DNA from: Pyronema omphalodes
Taxonomy: Eukaryota; Ascomycota; Pezizomycetes; Pezizales; Pyronemataceae
Direction: 5' to 3'
Assembly (NCBI GenBank): GCA_024516155.1
Contig: JAJJXM010000147.1
Location: 1 to 32,925, forward strand
DNA length: 32,925 nucleotides
Both the position numbers and the translations under genes were made by a program. Positions 1-9,491 of this stretch are shown piece by piece (position 1 is the stretch's first letter; each line of letters starts with the position of its first letter). Under the pieces are notes generated by a model. That model saw nothing but the letters and a program-made list of their open reading frames with translations, was not told the DNA's origin and did not search any database.

Positions 1-109
1 CACTCTGTTATGTTATTCTCTGAATTTTCAGGGAATTCTACGTTGTTTTTGTTGACTTTTGTCGCAAAATCAGAGTTTTCACGAGTTTTGGCTTACCCCA
101 CCTCACGAA

Positions 110-1564
110 ATGTCGCCAGAACAACGACAGAACAACGCCGGACGATCGAAACGGTCCGAAAACGCGTACAATGTTCTAGCCGACCTTCCTCAGGATGGAT
201 CTAATCCTACATTTGATGAAAGAGATGGAAAAGTTGATGAAGTTGATGGGAATTTCGCTGGAAAGCCCTTCCAGACCGTGGTCTTGGCAGGATCACCAGT
301 TCCTTCGGCTTCAACACACCAGCAGCAAGCGACACCTGAGCACAACCGATTCAGAGAATTTCGCCGCGATCTGGTTACTGCTATGCGAGACGCTATCGAA
401 AAAGACGACAACGATAGCAGCTTGAGCGCCCTGTTCTGTGAACATGAACCGCTTTTCACAGGAGCAAGCTTCCTGGGGATTCAACAGATCCACCGGGACA
501 CAGAGCGACGCTTCAATACCCCCGATGACACCATACGCAACAACAGCGATGAGATGCGCCACAGCTTCGACGTCATGATGACGAACTTCGACATTCTGAC
601 CGGCGAAAACACGAAGCTGCGCGCAGCATACAACTCTACACAGGCAGAAACAGCAGCTCTCGAAGCTGCTGTGGACGCCCTGACGAAGAAAATCGACGAA
701 CAGCAACAAGTCATTTCGGCGCCCCCCTCACCGAACCTTACGGCCTCTTCCTCAGCGATGGAAGAGATGACTATGCAACTGTCCGTCGTCCAACATGACA
801 TTCAGGATGTCCTGGACGCTGTCCGCAACCCTCCTGGCAAGAGAAAGAGAAGGGGAAGCGACCAGAACACCGAACCCACCTCACCAACGACCAGAGCACC
901 GGTCAACCACAAACCGAGAGCTGCATCACCGGTGCGAAGCCTGATGCACTCGAAACATGCGACTACCGCCGCCCAGGACAAGCTTGATGCTCTCAAGCTT
1001 ACGTCCCCCCTACCTCTCCTCGCAATCACGTCGACCGAAGCGACACTGGAACCTCACCCTGACAGTTCATCTGCTCAGGACACACCTCTACCCGACGCCC
1101 CAAGCACTGCCCCTGCTGAGACCAACGGATGGAGGACTGTGGAGGCAAAGGCTACACAGAAGAAGAAGATGAGAGTGAAGGAGACGGCATCTACGGCAGC
1201 TATACCCAAACAGACCCCTACAACGAAGAATGGTGGAGGGGGAAAGAATACCCACCAACCCAGACAGACAACCCCCTCCGCAAAGAAGACTTGGGCAGAA
1301 GTCGTCAAGAGCGGAGGCATCAACGTCCAGATTGTGCTTGGGAATGGCAATCTTGGACTTACAACACCACCGACAAGAAGGGGAGAGAGGCGAGGCGGGG
1401 CAGCGAGAACGCTGAGGAAGAAGGCGGGAGAAGGGGAGAGAGGGGAGGAGAAGAGGGGCAGGGCGGGCCCGGGTGTCTCAAAGGGCAAAGAGCCAGGAGA
1501 CACCAGCGGAGGAGTTGAGAGAGGAGAGGAGAGAGGGGGCGCAGGTGGCCCGGCAGCTGTTTAA
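110..1564 (+). CDS. ORF1-like protein of non-autonomous LINE element (copy A)
   Basis: An open frame of 484 codons from the first ATG (110) to TAA (1562-1564). The frame is open upstream to a TGA at 53-55, but the only extra start there is TTG, so ATG 110 is preferred. Visible regions: a polar N-terminus; a helical stretch rich in Q, E, A and L at about residues 130-230 that could form a coiled coil; a basic KRKRRG patch (about 263-268); a T/P/S-rich low-complexity section; a segment containing GGINVQIVLGNGNLGLTTPP (about 405-425); and a G/E/R-rich C-terminus. LINE ORF1 proteins bind element RNA, which is the likely role here. No CCHC zinc knuckle is present, unlike ORF1 of family B. It is close to the element D product except for a divergent block encoded at about 340-470. 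Confidence 0.7.
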   Translation: MSPEQRQNNAGRSKRSENAYNVLADLPQDGSNPTFDERDGKVDEVDGNFAGKPFQTVVLAGSPVPSASTHQQQATPEHNRFREFRRDLVTAMRDAIEKDDNDSSLSALFCEHEPLFTGASFLGIQQIHRDTERRFNTPDDTIRNNSDEMRHSFDVMMTNFDILTGENTKLRAAYNSTQAETAALEAAVDALTKKIDEQQQVISAPPSPNLTASSSAMEEMTMQLSVVQHDIQDVLDAVRNPPGKRKRRGSDQNTEPTSPTTRAPVNHKPRAASPVRSLMHSKHATTAAQDKLDALKLTSPLPLLAITSTEATLEPHPDSSSAQDTPLPDAPSTAPAETNGWRTVEAKATQKKKMRVKETASTAAIPKQTPTTKNGGGGKNTHQPRQTTPSAKKTWAEVVKSGGINVQIVLGNGNLGLTTPPTRRGERRGGAARTLRKKAGEGERGEEKRGRAGPGVSKGKEPGDTSGGVERGEERGGAGGPAAV

Positions 1565-1905
1565 CTTTGCTTTGGTTTCGTTTTTGCTTTGTGGAGGAAA
1601 TCAAGGCGGAAAAATGGTTAAAAATGGGAGGGGAAGGGTGGAGGATAGAGGGGACACCCGGCGCGGTGGCCTCTGTGTGAACAGGGCACTGGAACAGCAG
1701 ACGCGGTTGGACAACAGGACCAACGAAGTAATAGTGGGGACAGGACCACAAAATCACAGCCTAACGGAGGATCAGCGGAGGTAGAGACGGGACTTTGTTT
1801 TGTTTTTGCTTTTGACTTTCCATGTACCATAAACCTGTACCCTCGTCACAACCAATAAGGTTGCATACGAGTAATGAATAAACAAACAACAACAAACAAA
1901 CAAAC
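1565..1905 (+). other. 3' UTR and tail of element A
   Basis: A purine-rich noncoding segment. Its first half (about 1586-1720) aligns closely with the 3' UTR core of the C, D and B elements. The distal part (about 1740-1848) has diverged much more from D than the ORF has. It ends with the terminal hairpin, a short GAGTAATGAATAAAC spacer and an AAAC/AAC tail. ORFs through this region are shadows. Confidence 0.7.
1849..1863 (+). promoter_or_regulatory. 3'-terminal hairpin of element A
   Basis: CAACC-AATAA-GGTTG forms a perfect 5-bp stem 17 nt before the repeat tail. The loop differs from that of the C/D elements (TTCG) and the B elements (TTAC), but the AACC/GGTT stem is kept. I infer a recognition structure for the reverse transcriptase, as known for some LINE/SINE pairs such as eel UnaL2. 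Confidence 0.55.
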
Positions 1906-2402
1906 GTCACAGGAACACTGTCAAATTCAAGCGGCGTTGGATGTCTTACCGGATCCGGCCAAAGATGAGGCAGAGGATATTTGATGGCAGACTCAGGGCG
2001 GCCCACAGAAAGTATGTTTTCCGCATGTTTTCCTTTTACCCCCTCTTCCGTTTCTCTTCCTGTTCTCTTTTCCGCTCTTTCGTTCTTTCCTTTCCTCCGT
2101 CCTCTGTCCACCCCTCGCTCCCGTGTCTGACCTACCACCCCCCGAATGGTTCGGTGCTCAATTCAGTTGAGTAATAGATATTTTGTGCGCTTGGAGGATG
2201 CAGGCTCTTAGAGCCGCATCTCTCATCATTCCGTTTCGTTTTTCCGCTTCTTCGGTTTCTCAAAAGTCTTTATTCAAAAACTTTCTCGTATGAGAGAAGA
2301 GGTGCTCAGCTTGTCAGATTAAAAAGTTTTGCTTCTGTTCTTTCCGTGATTCTTTCGAGCCTAAGTTTCTTGTTCCGTTTTTCACTTTTAACATTGTTCT
2401 AA
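1906..2402. other. Unassigned region between element A and copia fragment
   Basis: No recognisable gene. Immediately after the element A tail, a short frame (1908-1985) reads like protein sequence (QAALDVLPDPAKDEAEDI) before a TGA, and a GTATGT that fits a fungal 5' splice site follows at about 2012. This could be a disrupted host exon, but the evidence is thin. 2010-2150 is a T/C-rich tract. A hairpin lies at 2197-2220. Confidence 0.3.
2197..2220. other. Strong imperfect hairpin
   Basis: GATGC-A-GGCTC-TTA-GAGCC-GCATC gives a 10-bp stem with one bulged A and a 3-nt loop, followed by a T-rich stretch. Its function is unknown. It lies upstream of the copia fragment and matches no known structural RNA that I can recognise. 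Confidence 0.4.
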
Positions 2403-4241
2403 TCTTGCCATTTAGGTGATTGCCCAGTCGTGCAGGTGGTCACCTCTGCTCCTCCTCCCAAAAGAGACAACACTGAAATCGCGAAATTCTACACTGATGT
2501 CGTTTCTTCAGAACAACAAGCCTCACTGAGACTATCAAACTTCGTCAAATCAATGACCCTTGAAGACACTGATGTCGATGACCCCGAATGCTCCGCTAAT
2601 GCTGACTGTGACCCCCTCACATACAATGCTGCCATTAACAGTCCGGATAGTGAGCATTGGAAGGCTGTGATGCAGCAGGAATGGGATTCTCTTTTCGAAA
2701 ATCAGACCTTCCAAGCCTTTCCCGGTTCCACCCTTTCACCTGCTTCGTCTCGCTCTCCACAACCAGATACCCCCATATCCCTTGCGTTTGGATGCACGTC
2801 ACTCAAATGCAGGTGGATCTACAAGACGAAACAGAATGCGGATGGTTCGACAAAGTACAAGGCCCGCCTTGTTATCAACGGCTACGAACAAGTTCCTGGT
2901 GTCGACTATGACGAGACGTATGCACCGGTGTCCCAGATGGCAACCTTGCAATATCTCCTAAGTTTAGCAGCATCACACAACTGGACAATAGACCAAATGG
3001 ATGTTGTCACGGCGTTTCTTAACCCTGCCATCGACAACGACTGCACTTATATGGCTATGCCCCAAGGCATCGACTGGTTGGATACGCGTTTGGAAAAACC
3101 ATCTATTGTGCGCTTACAGAAAGCTCCTTATGGATTAAAACAAGCCCCCCGTCTGTTGTGGCAGGAAATCGATGAGTATCTCCTCTCTCTCGCTTTCGTT
3201 CAGTCCTCTGCGGACCCGAACCTCTACGTTCTTGAGGGGGTGCTACTGCTGCTCTATGTGGATGACATTCTTATCCTCAATACGACTCCGGATCGCTTAG
3301 GAGACAGGATCAAACTCGCACTCAGCTCTAAGTACAAAATGACGGACCTTGGTCGTGGCTTTCGCTTCCTTGGTCTGGAAATCGAGTACTTACCTGATGG
3401 TAGTCTCGCTCTAAGTCAAAAAGGTTACATCAAAACTGTTCTCCAAAGATTCTCCTTGATGGATTGCACACCTGTGTTCAGCCCGGTGGACCCGAATGTT
3501 GACTTGGAAAATGTCATCTCCAGTGACTCCAAAGCCTCTCCGTAGGATCACGTGCCTTACTTCTGATTGGTGGGTTCTCTAATGTATGCGGCCGTTGGGA
3601 CAAGACCCAACATTGCCTACTCGGTCACTGCTCTATCAAGATACAATCAATCTCCCTTGAACACGCATCTCACTGCTGCCCGTCGTGTGCTTCGCTACTT
3701 GAAAGGATTGATTAACTTATCCATCATCTATTGGCGCGACTACGACCTACCATCAGATCAAGTCCGTGTCTACAGCGACAGCGACTGGGCGGGAAACCCT
3801 AAAGACAGAAAGAGCAGTGGTGGATGTGCAATCCTCGCACCAGGTGCGACAGGACTAATCAACTGGTCGGCCAAGAAGCAGTAAGTAGTAGCCCTATCAA
3901 CCCTGGAGGCCGAATACATCGCCTGCAGTGAAGCCACCAGAGAAGCACTATGGCTACGACAACTTATGACCGACACCAAAATTTCGGCAAATGAAAATGC
4001 AACCGAAGTGTTTTGTGACAACCAAGGTGCCCTGACTCTGCTAAAATCAGGTGTCCTCAAAACAAAGACAAAACACATTGCGGTCAAATTTCATCACGTT
4101 CTCGACAAAGTCAAAGGAGGATCCGTAAGTTTCACATACGTCGCCTCTAAGGAAAACGTCGAAGACGTACTTACAAAACCACTCAACGGCCCTGATCACT
4201 CGAACGCAATTCGAATTCTCGGAATGGAAACTTCACCTTAA
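2403..4241 (+). pseudogene. Ty1/copia pol fragment: reverse transcriptase and RNase H, with three in-frame stops
   Basis: The frame opens after a TAA (2400-2402) and begins inside pol. Gag, protease and integrase are missing. The reverse transcriptase shows the copia landmarks: KCRWIYKTKQNADGSTKYKARLV, DVVTAFLNP, APYGLKQAPRLLWQ, and the catalytic YVDD at 3255-3266. After it come GSLMYAAVGTRPN, the RNase H segments YSDSDWAGNPKDRKSSGG and LEAEYIACSEA, DNQGA, TKHIAVKFHHV and the terminal VLTKPL. Three stops interrupt one otherwise continuous frame: TAG at 3543-3545, TGA at 3564-3566 and TAA at 3882-3884. Each can arise from CAG, CGA or CAA by a single C-to-T change. The product would copy retrotransposon RNA, but this copy is dead, lacking both its 5' half and an open frame. 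Confidence 0.93.
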
Positions 4242-4603
4242 GGTATCCGACAAAAGGGGGTGATCGACCGAAGGTCGGTGCCTGTGACAAGTTCTTGATG
4301 ACGTGTGTCTGGATGCATATGGTTTTGTCGGATATGGAATATGGAAAGAGGGGGTGTGCTGGATTTATGTTTATGGTGTTTGGTTTGGAATTGGGTTTTG
4401 CCTTGCAGGGTATTTTCTGACTTATGGTATATGGATGTTTTGTTCTTTCTGGTTGGGTCACTGGTGTTACGGGTTATTGCTATGGGTTACTGAGTCGTAT
4501 TCTGGATTGATTGATTGGTTATGATGGCTATATTTTCGGGTATTTTCCTTTATGTGTTTGCTGGATTTTATTATGTTTCACACCTTGCCTTTGGCGAGGG
4601 GGT
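4242..4603 (+). other. Noncoding 3' region of copia element
   Basis: Between the pol stop and the candidate LTR. T/G-rich, with no gene. It contains three runs resembling polypurine tracts, each ending in GGGGGTG (about 4252-4262, 4349-4361 and 4593-4603). The last directly precedes TGTTGA, the more typical LTR start. Confidence 0.4.
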
Positions 4604-4762
4604 GTGTTGAAGTGGCGCCTAAGGCCGGTGCGGGCTAGGGGTACTAGGTGCTATATTAGCTTGCTGTGCTTCCGGTGGAAATGGTTCCTCACTCAATACA
4701 TTATCTGTTTCTCGTTCTCCACTTCCACCGTTCTCTCCTCGTGCCTGCTCGTCCTTCCGACA
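4604..4762 (+). repeat. Candidate copia 3' LTR
   Basis: Begins TGTTGAAGTGG directly after a purine run (GCGAGGGGGTG) and contains a TATATT box at about 4651. A C/T-rich 3' half ends at ..CCGACA. TG...CA termini and a polypurine tract just upstream are the normal context of a copia 3' LTR. No second LTR is in the window, so both boundaries are estimates. Confidence 0.35.
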
Positions 4763-5956
4763 GACTCATCAGATATATGACTGACATGTCATTATCAGAG
4801 GAGTCATTGCATTATGCGCTGAAGTGGAGTAACCCTCCACTAGGCGCTCAACTCCGAAACCTGATTGGAAGGTGTGGTAGCACAGCGGGGAATGTCAAGG
4901 ATTAATCTGACACGAGGGTCATCATGCAAGTGAGCAATTAATATAATTGCCCATGCAGTATCATGTGAGCCATCAGCAGATTTGTCAAAGAATTGACTAA
5001 CGTCTTATCTCCTGAGCTTAGTTTGGAAGTTGGTTCCCTTGGGAAGTCTGGGCGAACTTGTAGACGAAAGTCTATGAAAGATCCTAAGTCTTCCCACCGC
5101 CTCCTCCAGCGTCAGCAACTTGATCTCTTGTTATGACTATATCTTTCCTCACCAAATACCTCAGAACAAAACCCTTAAGTTTATTCGGCCTGTCATCGAT
5201 TGGTTGACTTCCTAGCTTCTTGGGAATTATCTATTGCTATCTACCATCGAACGAAAGCGAAACTGATCGAATAAGCCTCTCTATGGAAAGCCTCAATAGC
5301 CAGGTTCACAACGGGGTCCTGAACCGGCAGGAGCAGCAGATCCTCCAAAGTGCAAGCGCGGCCGTCCTGCTAGAGAGACTTGTCAACCTTGGCATTCAGG
5401 GACCATTGTTGAAGAAGTGCCTGGGAAACATCTGGTAGCCGAAGAATTGCGAATGTTTCCCAGGACATCACCAGCAGCCATCATCGGACGTTGAGGGGCC
5501 GAGTCATAGAAAGGTCTGTCAAAACTATTCAAAACAATGACCTTTGAGCGGAAAAAAGCCTTAGTGATATTCTTTAAAAGGCAAAATTAAAAGTCGAGGC
5601 ACAGCGTAACTGTGATCATGAGTTCATGGAAAAAACATTTCAATGCTTTTAAAATTGTGAGTCCAAGTCTTTTTTTTCAAAAATATGTATTAATCAAAGA
5701 ATCTGAAGGCGCAATGAAAGGTTTTTATCCTCGGGGGTAATTTGTTTTGGTGTTAGTAAATATGAAATTTCGATGTTAAGCAGAATGACACAATATTGGA
5801 AGAAATGTCTAAACATCACTGTGACAAAAACAATTTGTAGGGCTGAAGAGGGAGGTGATGGAGGGAACAAAGAATTCTCGATGCGTGAGTTGGAACAGTG
5901 GTAAAATATATGATAAGTTGTAGGTAAATGAGAACCCCAGACAATGCGCAAAGAAA
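4763..5956. other. Unassigned AT-richer region
   Basis: No gene recognised. A short palindrome, GCAATTA-ATA-TAATTGC, lies at 4934-4950. A 52-codon frame from ATG 5283 to the stop at 5436-5438 has a plausible residue mix (it includes LNSQVHNGVLNRQEQQIL) but no family I recognise and no supporting context. Base composition is clearly lower in G+C than in the LINE blocks, which fits older, non-element DNA. Confidence 0.3.
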
Positions 5957-6189
5957 ATGTAAACGATGATGAATGAGACCTGTACACGGGTTGTAAATAA
6001 TGAATGGACAAATCGTAAATGACGTTTAAGTCGGGTTGTAGATGATACATACATGACGTGTATGTGGGGTGGTGGATGATAAATGAATAACGTTTAAGTA
6101 GCATTGTAAATAATGAATGAATGACGTTCAAGGAGCATTGTAAAAAATGAATAAATAATGTGTAAGTGGGATTGTTAATAAAACGTAAT
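5957..6189. repeat. 34-bp minisatellite, about 6.5 units
   Basis: Tandem units start at 5957, 5991, 6036, 6070, 6104, 6138 and 6172 (the last partial). Each is 34 bp except the second, which is 45 bp and carries an 11-bp insertion. The unit pattern is roughly TTGTAAATAATGAATGAATG followed by ACGTTTAAGTRGSA. Units have diverged from each other, so the array is old. 34 is not a multiple of 3, so long frames across it are artefacts. It ends about 45 bp from the decayed LINE end at 6235. Confidence 0.85.
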
Positions 6190-6234
6190 ATTTTAATCAC
6201 ATATCCTTATTTTTTCCCTTGTGATTTTTTTTAA

Positions 6235-6520
6235 CCTAGTTGTTTTGGGTGTTCGAGTGCTCGTCCGTTGGGTCAAGCAGTGCTCCAGCCAGTGGTGAGT
6301 GAGAAACGAGAGGGCTCGTCAGGGCAGAGGGTACTTGACTTCGTGTGCGCACATGCGGCGGTCACGACTTGAGTCGCTGTAATTATGGTTGCCAGAGCCT
6401 TGGGACCGGCTGTGGTGTAGAGAACGCGGAGGAGTGCGAGCTGTCGTCGTTGTGAGGTCTTGAGTGTTCGGCCGAGTTCAGTCGGCTAAGTGGTGTAGTG
6501 TGGGCAGGATAGCTGACGGA
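6235..6520 (-). pseudogene. Decayed LINE ORF2 C-terminus (B-like family)
   Basis: Read on the - strand, this matches the last ~90 codons of the family B ORF2. LSCPHYTT-stop-PTEL corresponds to B's LSCPYFTSQRTEL. LYTTAGPKALATIITATQVV corresponds to LHTTAGTKALSAMISETKIA. LTTGWSTA-stop-PNGRALEH corresponds to LTTDWGTLLDLTDEHAV. The two in-frame stops and scattered substitutions show long decay. The reverse transcriptase and endonuclease parts are not recognisable upstream. The fragment lies in the same orientation as all the C and B elements, so LINE insertion here predates the young copies. Confidence 0.85.
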
Positions 6521-7395
6521 TTCAAAGCTACACAGTATGGTAGAGTCACAAGGCACACACGTTGCTCGGAAAGACGTTTTATTCCGCTTTTCGATCCTGT
6601 CAGTCAATTGGGCGTTTTCCTTGGATATGACTCTCATTATAATCTTTATACTACGTGAACGTCTGTCTTATTTGAAGCATATAATGTACTACCATATGAG
6701 TGAGGTGTATCTTGCGGGACTCTTCGGTCGTGAATTTCCACCAAGGCCTGTAGTCCTTTTTCAACGTAGTTAGGAAATGCTGCACTGTCCAATTGTGGGG
6801 GAGAACGGTATCGCCAAAAATAACAATCGAAAAAAACATAAGGAAAGCAAAAACAGATGCTCCTGTTTTCTTTCACGATACCTTTGTGAAGCTCCATAAA
6901 CCCCAGCCTATTCAATCTCATCAATGCGATAAGGGGAGCTGTCCTCCATTAATGCTACGTCAATCCGCCGTTGTGGCCAACTAAACAGATTGGTCAAGTG
7001 ATACTTTGTGTAATATTGGAAGGGACCACTACATCACAATCTAGCTCCGGCAGCAAGAGCCAACCGAGGCTTTTCCGTGGGCTGAAACATCGCGACACTT
7101 ATCCATCGCCTAGAAATAGCTCATATCAGAGAGTTCCAATATACCAGTGGTAGTTCAAAGGGAGTATGGTTATGGTTGAAACGGCAAATACTGCAAGGCA
7201 GGTCTGCTGATAATTGCCTTTGTAAAATCGAGTTGTGGTCACTGCGTTATTGCACTGTTCGGTTACATTCGATATGCGGGAGCCGAATGCATAGTAAAAT
7301 CGGGTTCCTAGTGCTACTATGGCGTGGAACCCTTGCCTGGGTGTGAGTTATGAGCGGGATCGATGGATTGACGGTTGGGGGCATTGTAGGTTTGG
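6521..7395. other. Unassigned region upstream of LINE train
   Basis: No recognised gene. Some - strand frames (6646-6924) look protein-like in part (for example GDTVLPHNWTVQHF) but are short, overlap in two frames and match no family I know. Two similar short stretches, TAAAATCGAGTTGTGG (about 7224) and TAAAATCGGGTTCCTAG (about 7295), occur near the end. Confidence 0.3.
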
Positions 7396-7410
7396 GTTTG
7401 TTTGTTTGTT

Positions 7411-8219
7411 CTCTCATTACTTGTTTGCAACCCGAAGGTTATGACAAGGGACAGATAAATACAAAAGAGAAGAAGAAAGAAATGTAAAAGCAAAAACCCA
7501 GTCTCCACCTCTACCAGTCTCCTCCTCTTGATCGTTGTGGTTGTGGGGTCTGTCCCCACTGTTACTACGGGGGTTTCTTGTCCAAGCGCGTCTGCTGTTC
7601 CAGTGCCCTGCTTGCACAGAGGCCGCCTCGCCGGGCTCCTCCCTTTCCTCCTCCCTTCCCCTTCCCATGTTTAGCCATTTTACCGCCTTTGTTTCCTCCG
7701 CGTACAAAAGAAAAAGGTAACTCCCGCCGTCCTCCTCTGCCCCTTCCCCGTGCCCCTCTCTCTCCTTTCGCAACGCCTCGCACTCCTCCCGCCCTCCGAA
7801 CATAAGAAAAACATCGTCGCACCCAAACAAAGGAAAGTACAAAAGAAACTCGTCTGCCCTCTCTCGCCTGCCGTCCCCGTCATCTCCCTTCCTGTGCACC
7901 ATTCCACCATCCGTTCCCTTCTCACCCGCCGTACCATAAAACAACTCCAACCCGTAAGACAAACAATTGAAAGACAAAGAAAAGAAAACTCAAAACACCC
8001 GAACCCCAAGCAGACCCAAGCAACGACCCCAGCCCGATCCCGTCACCGCGTGCCCGTTCCCTTTCTCTCCGCCTATCCCTCTTCTACCTTCCCCCTTTGC
8101 TTGTCCCTTTTTTTTTTTTTTTTTTTACAAAACAGAAATCCTAAGTAAGAAAGCACTGCAAAATCAGCGCGCGCGAAAGTTCCTAAGGTACTGCGGTCAG
8201 TGTAGTCAGCGGTAGGGGT
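7411..8219 (-). other. 3' UTR of C1
   Basis: A purine-rich leader-like segment (C/T-rich on +) with an internal A19 run on the - strand (8108-8126), about 95 nt after the ORF2 stop. Then comes the conserved core (about 7581-7710) shared with the A, B and D elements. The ORFs called on the + strand here are composition artefacts. Confidence 0.7.
7429..7440 (-). promoter_or_regulatory. 3'-terminal UUCG hairpin of C1
   Basis: AACC-TTCG-GGTT on the - strand: a 4-bp stem closed by a UUCG tetraloop, followed by the GCAAACAAGTAATGAGAGAAC spacer region and the AAAC tail. Proposed reverse-transcriptase recognition structure. Confidence 0.55.
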
Positions 8220-9446
8220 CTATCCCCTTCTGCGAGGCTTCTCTAGCCGGGAGTGTGCCCAGGTCGAGGTAACAACTTTGGTTGCAGAGATAAAGGTGGA
8301 AAGAGCCTTGGTGCCGGAGGGGGTGTCCAGAATGGTGTTTAGGTTGATCCGGGAGTGTCGTCTGAGTTTCAGGTCCTTCCTGAGTGTGGAGTGAGCGGCC
8401 TGGAATTCGGGGCAGCTCAGGAGGAGGTGTCGAGGCGTCTGCGGTGGATGGATTGGGCAGCTGCAGCTGCGGGAGGGGTATGCGTCGGATGGAGGGTGGG
8501 CCAAGCAGTTGAGGAAGTACCCGTGGCCGGTGCGAAGACCCAGGATTGCAGTTGATATCCAGCGGGGGTTTTCGGTGTACGCAGTGTCCATTTTGCGGCG
8601 GTGTGTGGCGGCGTAAGTGCGCGGTCGGGGGGAAGAGGTGAACCAGGGAGCCCAGTCTTCGGTGTACCTCTCTCGAGCGCGGCGGCGCAGCCAAGTGAGG
8701 GATATCGGTACTTGTCGGCGTGGCGGTACTGTTGTCGCCTGTCGGGCCAGTTTGTCGGCGGCTTCGTTTCCGGGGACGCTAGTGTGTCCTGGGACCCAGT
8801 GGATGGTAATTGAGGTACCGTAAGCGTGAAGGTCGTGAGCGGTGTCGTGGATGGCCCAGGCGAGCTCCTGGCCGGGGCCTCGACGGAGGTGAGAGGCTCG
8901 ACGTATCGCGGCTTGGGTGTCGGTAAAAACGTGGATGTGTTTGTCGTATAGGTCGTTGCGTCGAATATGTGTCAGGCATGTCCGGAGTCCTTCGTGGATG
9001 GCCATAACTTCCGCGTCGAAGACTTCTGTTCTGTCGCCCATGGGCACTATGGAGTCGACAGGTCGTGGTAGCCCGTGGGGGATGGTGTATCCTGCGCCTG
9101 TTATGCCGTCAAGTTGAGAGCCGTCCGTGTACAGTAGGATAGTATCCGATCGTTGGCGAAGGGCGTGGAGGAGGAGGAGGTGGTCGTCGGCAGCTTCAGC
9201 CTTCGGGGAGGAGGAGATGTCGATCGTTAATGTAGGGGCGAGGTCGTCGTCGGGGATGTTTTGGGAGGTGTCCTCGATTTCGGCGTTTGGTTGGACCCAC
9301 GGGGAGAGGGTGCTGATGACGTGCAGGAGGCGGGACGGGGCTTGTCCTGGGACGTGCCACGGGTGGTCGTACTCGGTGTCCGGGTTGATGGAGGCATCCT
9401 CGATACTTGGGGCGGGAAACGAGACGGGGCAGCGTGTGATGATAGG
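8220..9446 (-). pseudogene. LINE ORF2 fragment: RNase H and C-terminal Cys/His region (C1)
   Basis: A frame with no stop from the truncated 5' end to TAG 8220-8222. The RNase H acidic residues appear in order: YTDGSQLDGITGAGY, EVFDAEVMAIHEG, HVFTDTQAAIRRAS and HWVPGHTSVPGNEAADKLA. The third carries DTQ where C3 has DNQ. The Cys/His segment CSCPIHPPQTPRHLLLSC follows, and the frame ends ..KPRRRG. RNase H removes the RNA strand after reverse transcription in Tad1/I-type LINEs. Endonuclease and reverse transcriptase are absent because the copy is 5'-truncated, so it cannot transpose by itself. At the position of the premature stop in C3, this copy keeps tryptophan (TGG). Confidence 0.9.
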
Positions 9447-9479
9447 GTTTGTTTGTTTGTTCTCTCATTACTTGTTTGC

Positions 9480-9491
9480 AACCCGAAGGTT
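9480..9491 (-). promoter_or_regulatory. 3'-terminal UUCG hairpin of D2
   Basis: AACC-TTCG-GGTT on the - strand, identical to the hairpins of C1, C3 and D and at the same distance from the AAAC tail. Confidence 0.55.

Larger units (their letters stand above)
1..1905 (+). mobile_element. ORF1-only LINE-related element, copy A (5' end outside window)
   Basis: The element runs from the window start through a 5' leader, a single long ORF (110-1564) and a 341-bp 3' UTR. It ends in a short-repeat tail of AAC/AAAC units at 1880-1905. No endonuclease or reverse transcriptase is present between ORF1 and the tail. Element D (14955-16954, opposite strand) has the same layout, with the same ORF length and stop position, so this is a family structure and not a one-off deletion. 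The 3' UTR carries the purine-rich core (about 1586-1720) and a terminal hairpin (1849-1863) that also occur in the ORF2-bearing families. I infer a non-autonomous element mobilised in trans by a LINE reverse transcriptase. It is the only LINE-related piece on the + strand. Confidence 0.8.
7396..9446 (-). mobile_element. LINE family C, 5'-truncated copy C1
   Basis: On the - strand the element begins inside ORF2 just upstream of the RNase H domain (9446). It runs to the ORF2 stop (8220) and an 824-bp 3' UTR, and ends with an AAAC tail at 7396-7410. Homology with copy C3 continues up to the base where the D2 tail begins, with no foreign sequence between them. Confidence 0.88.

Noticed and set aside
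2400..2430. Host-gene intron acceptor (TTCTAAT..TTTAG) before the copia fragment
   Set aside because: The frame downstream is copia pol and no convincing exon lies upstream. A branch-like motif alone is not enough.
4261..4762. Copia LTR starting right after the first purine run at 4252-4260
   Set aside because: The sequence after it starts TGATCG. The run at 4593-4603 followed by TGTTGA is a better match to a copia LTR start, so the shorter LTR was preferred.
5957..6189. CRISPR-like repeat array
   Set aside because: Repeats are directly abutting, with no spacers and diverged units. It is a eukaryotic minisatellite.
5694..6200. A 168-codon - strand frame
   Set aside because: Much of it is the 34-bp minisatellite read in rotating frames. 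No domain is visible.
6646..6924. Possible transposase or gene fragment on the - strand
   Set aside because: Protein-like stretches occur in two overlapping frames, but none matches a family I recognise and the pieces are short.
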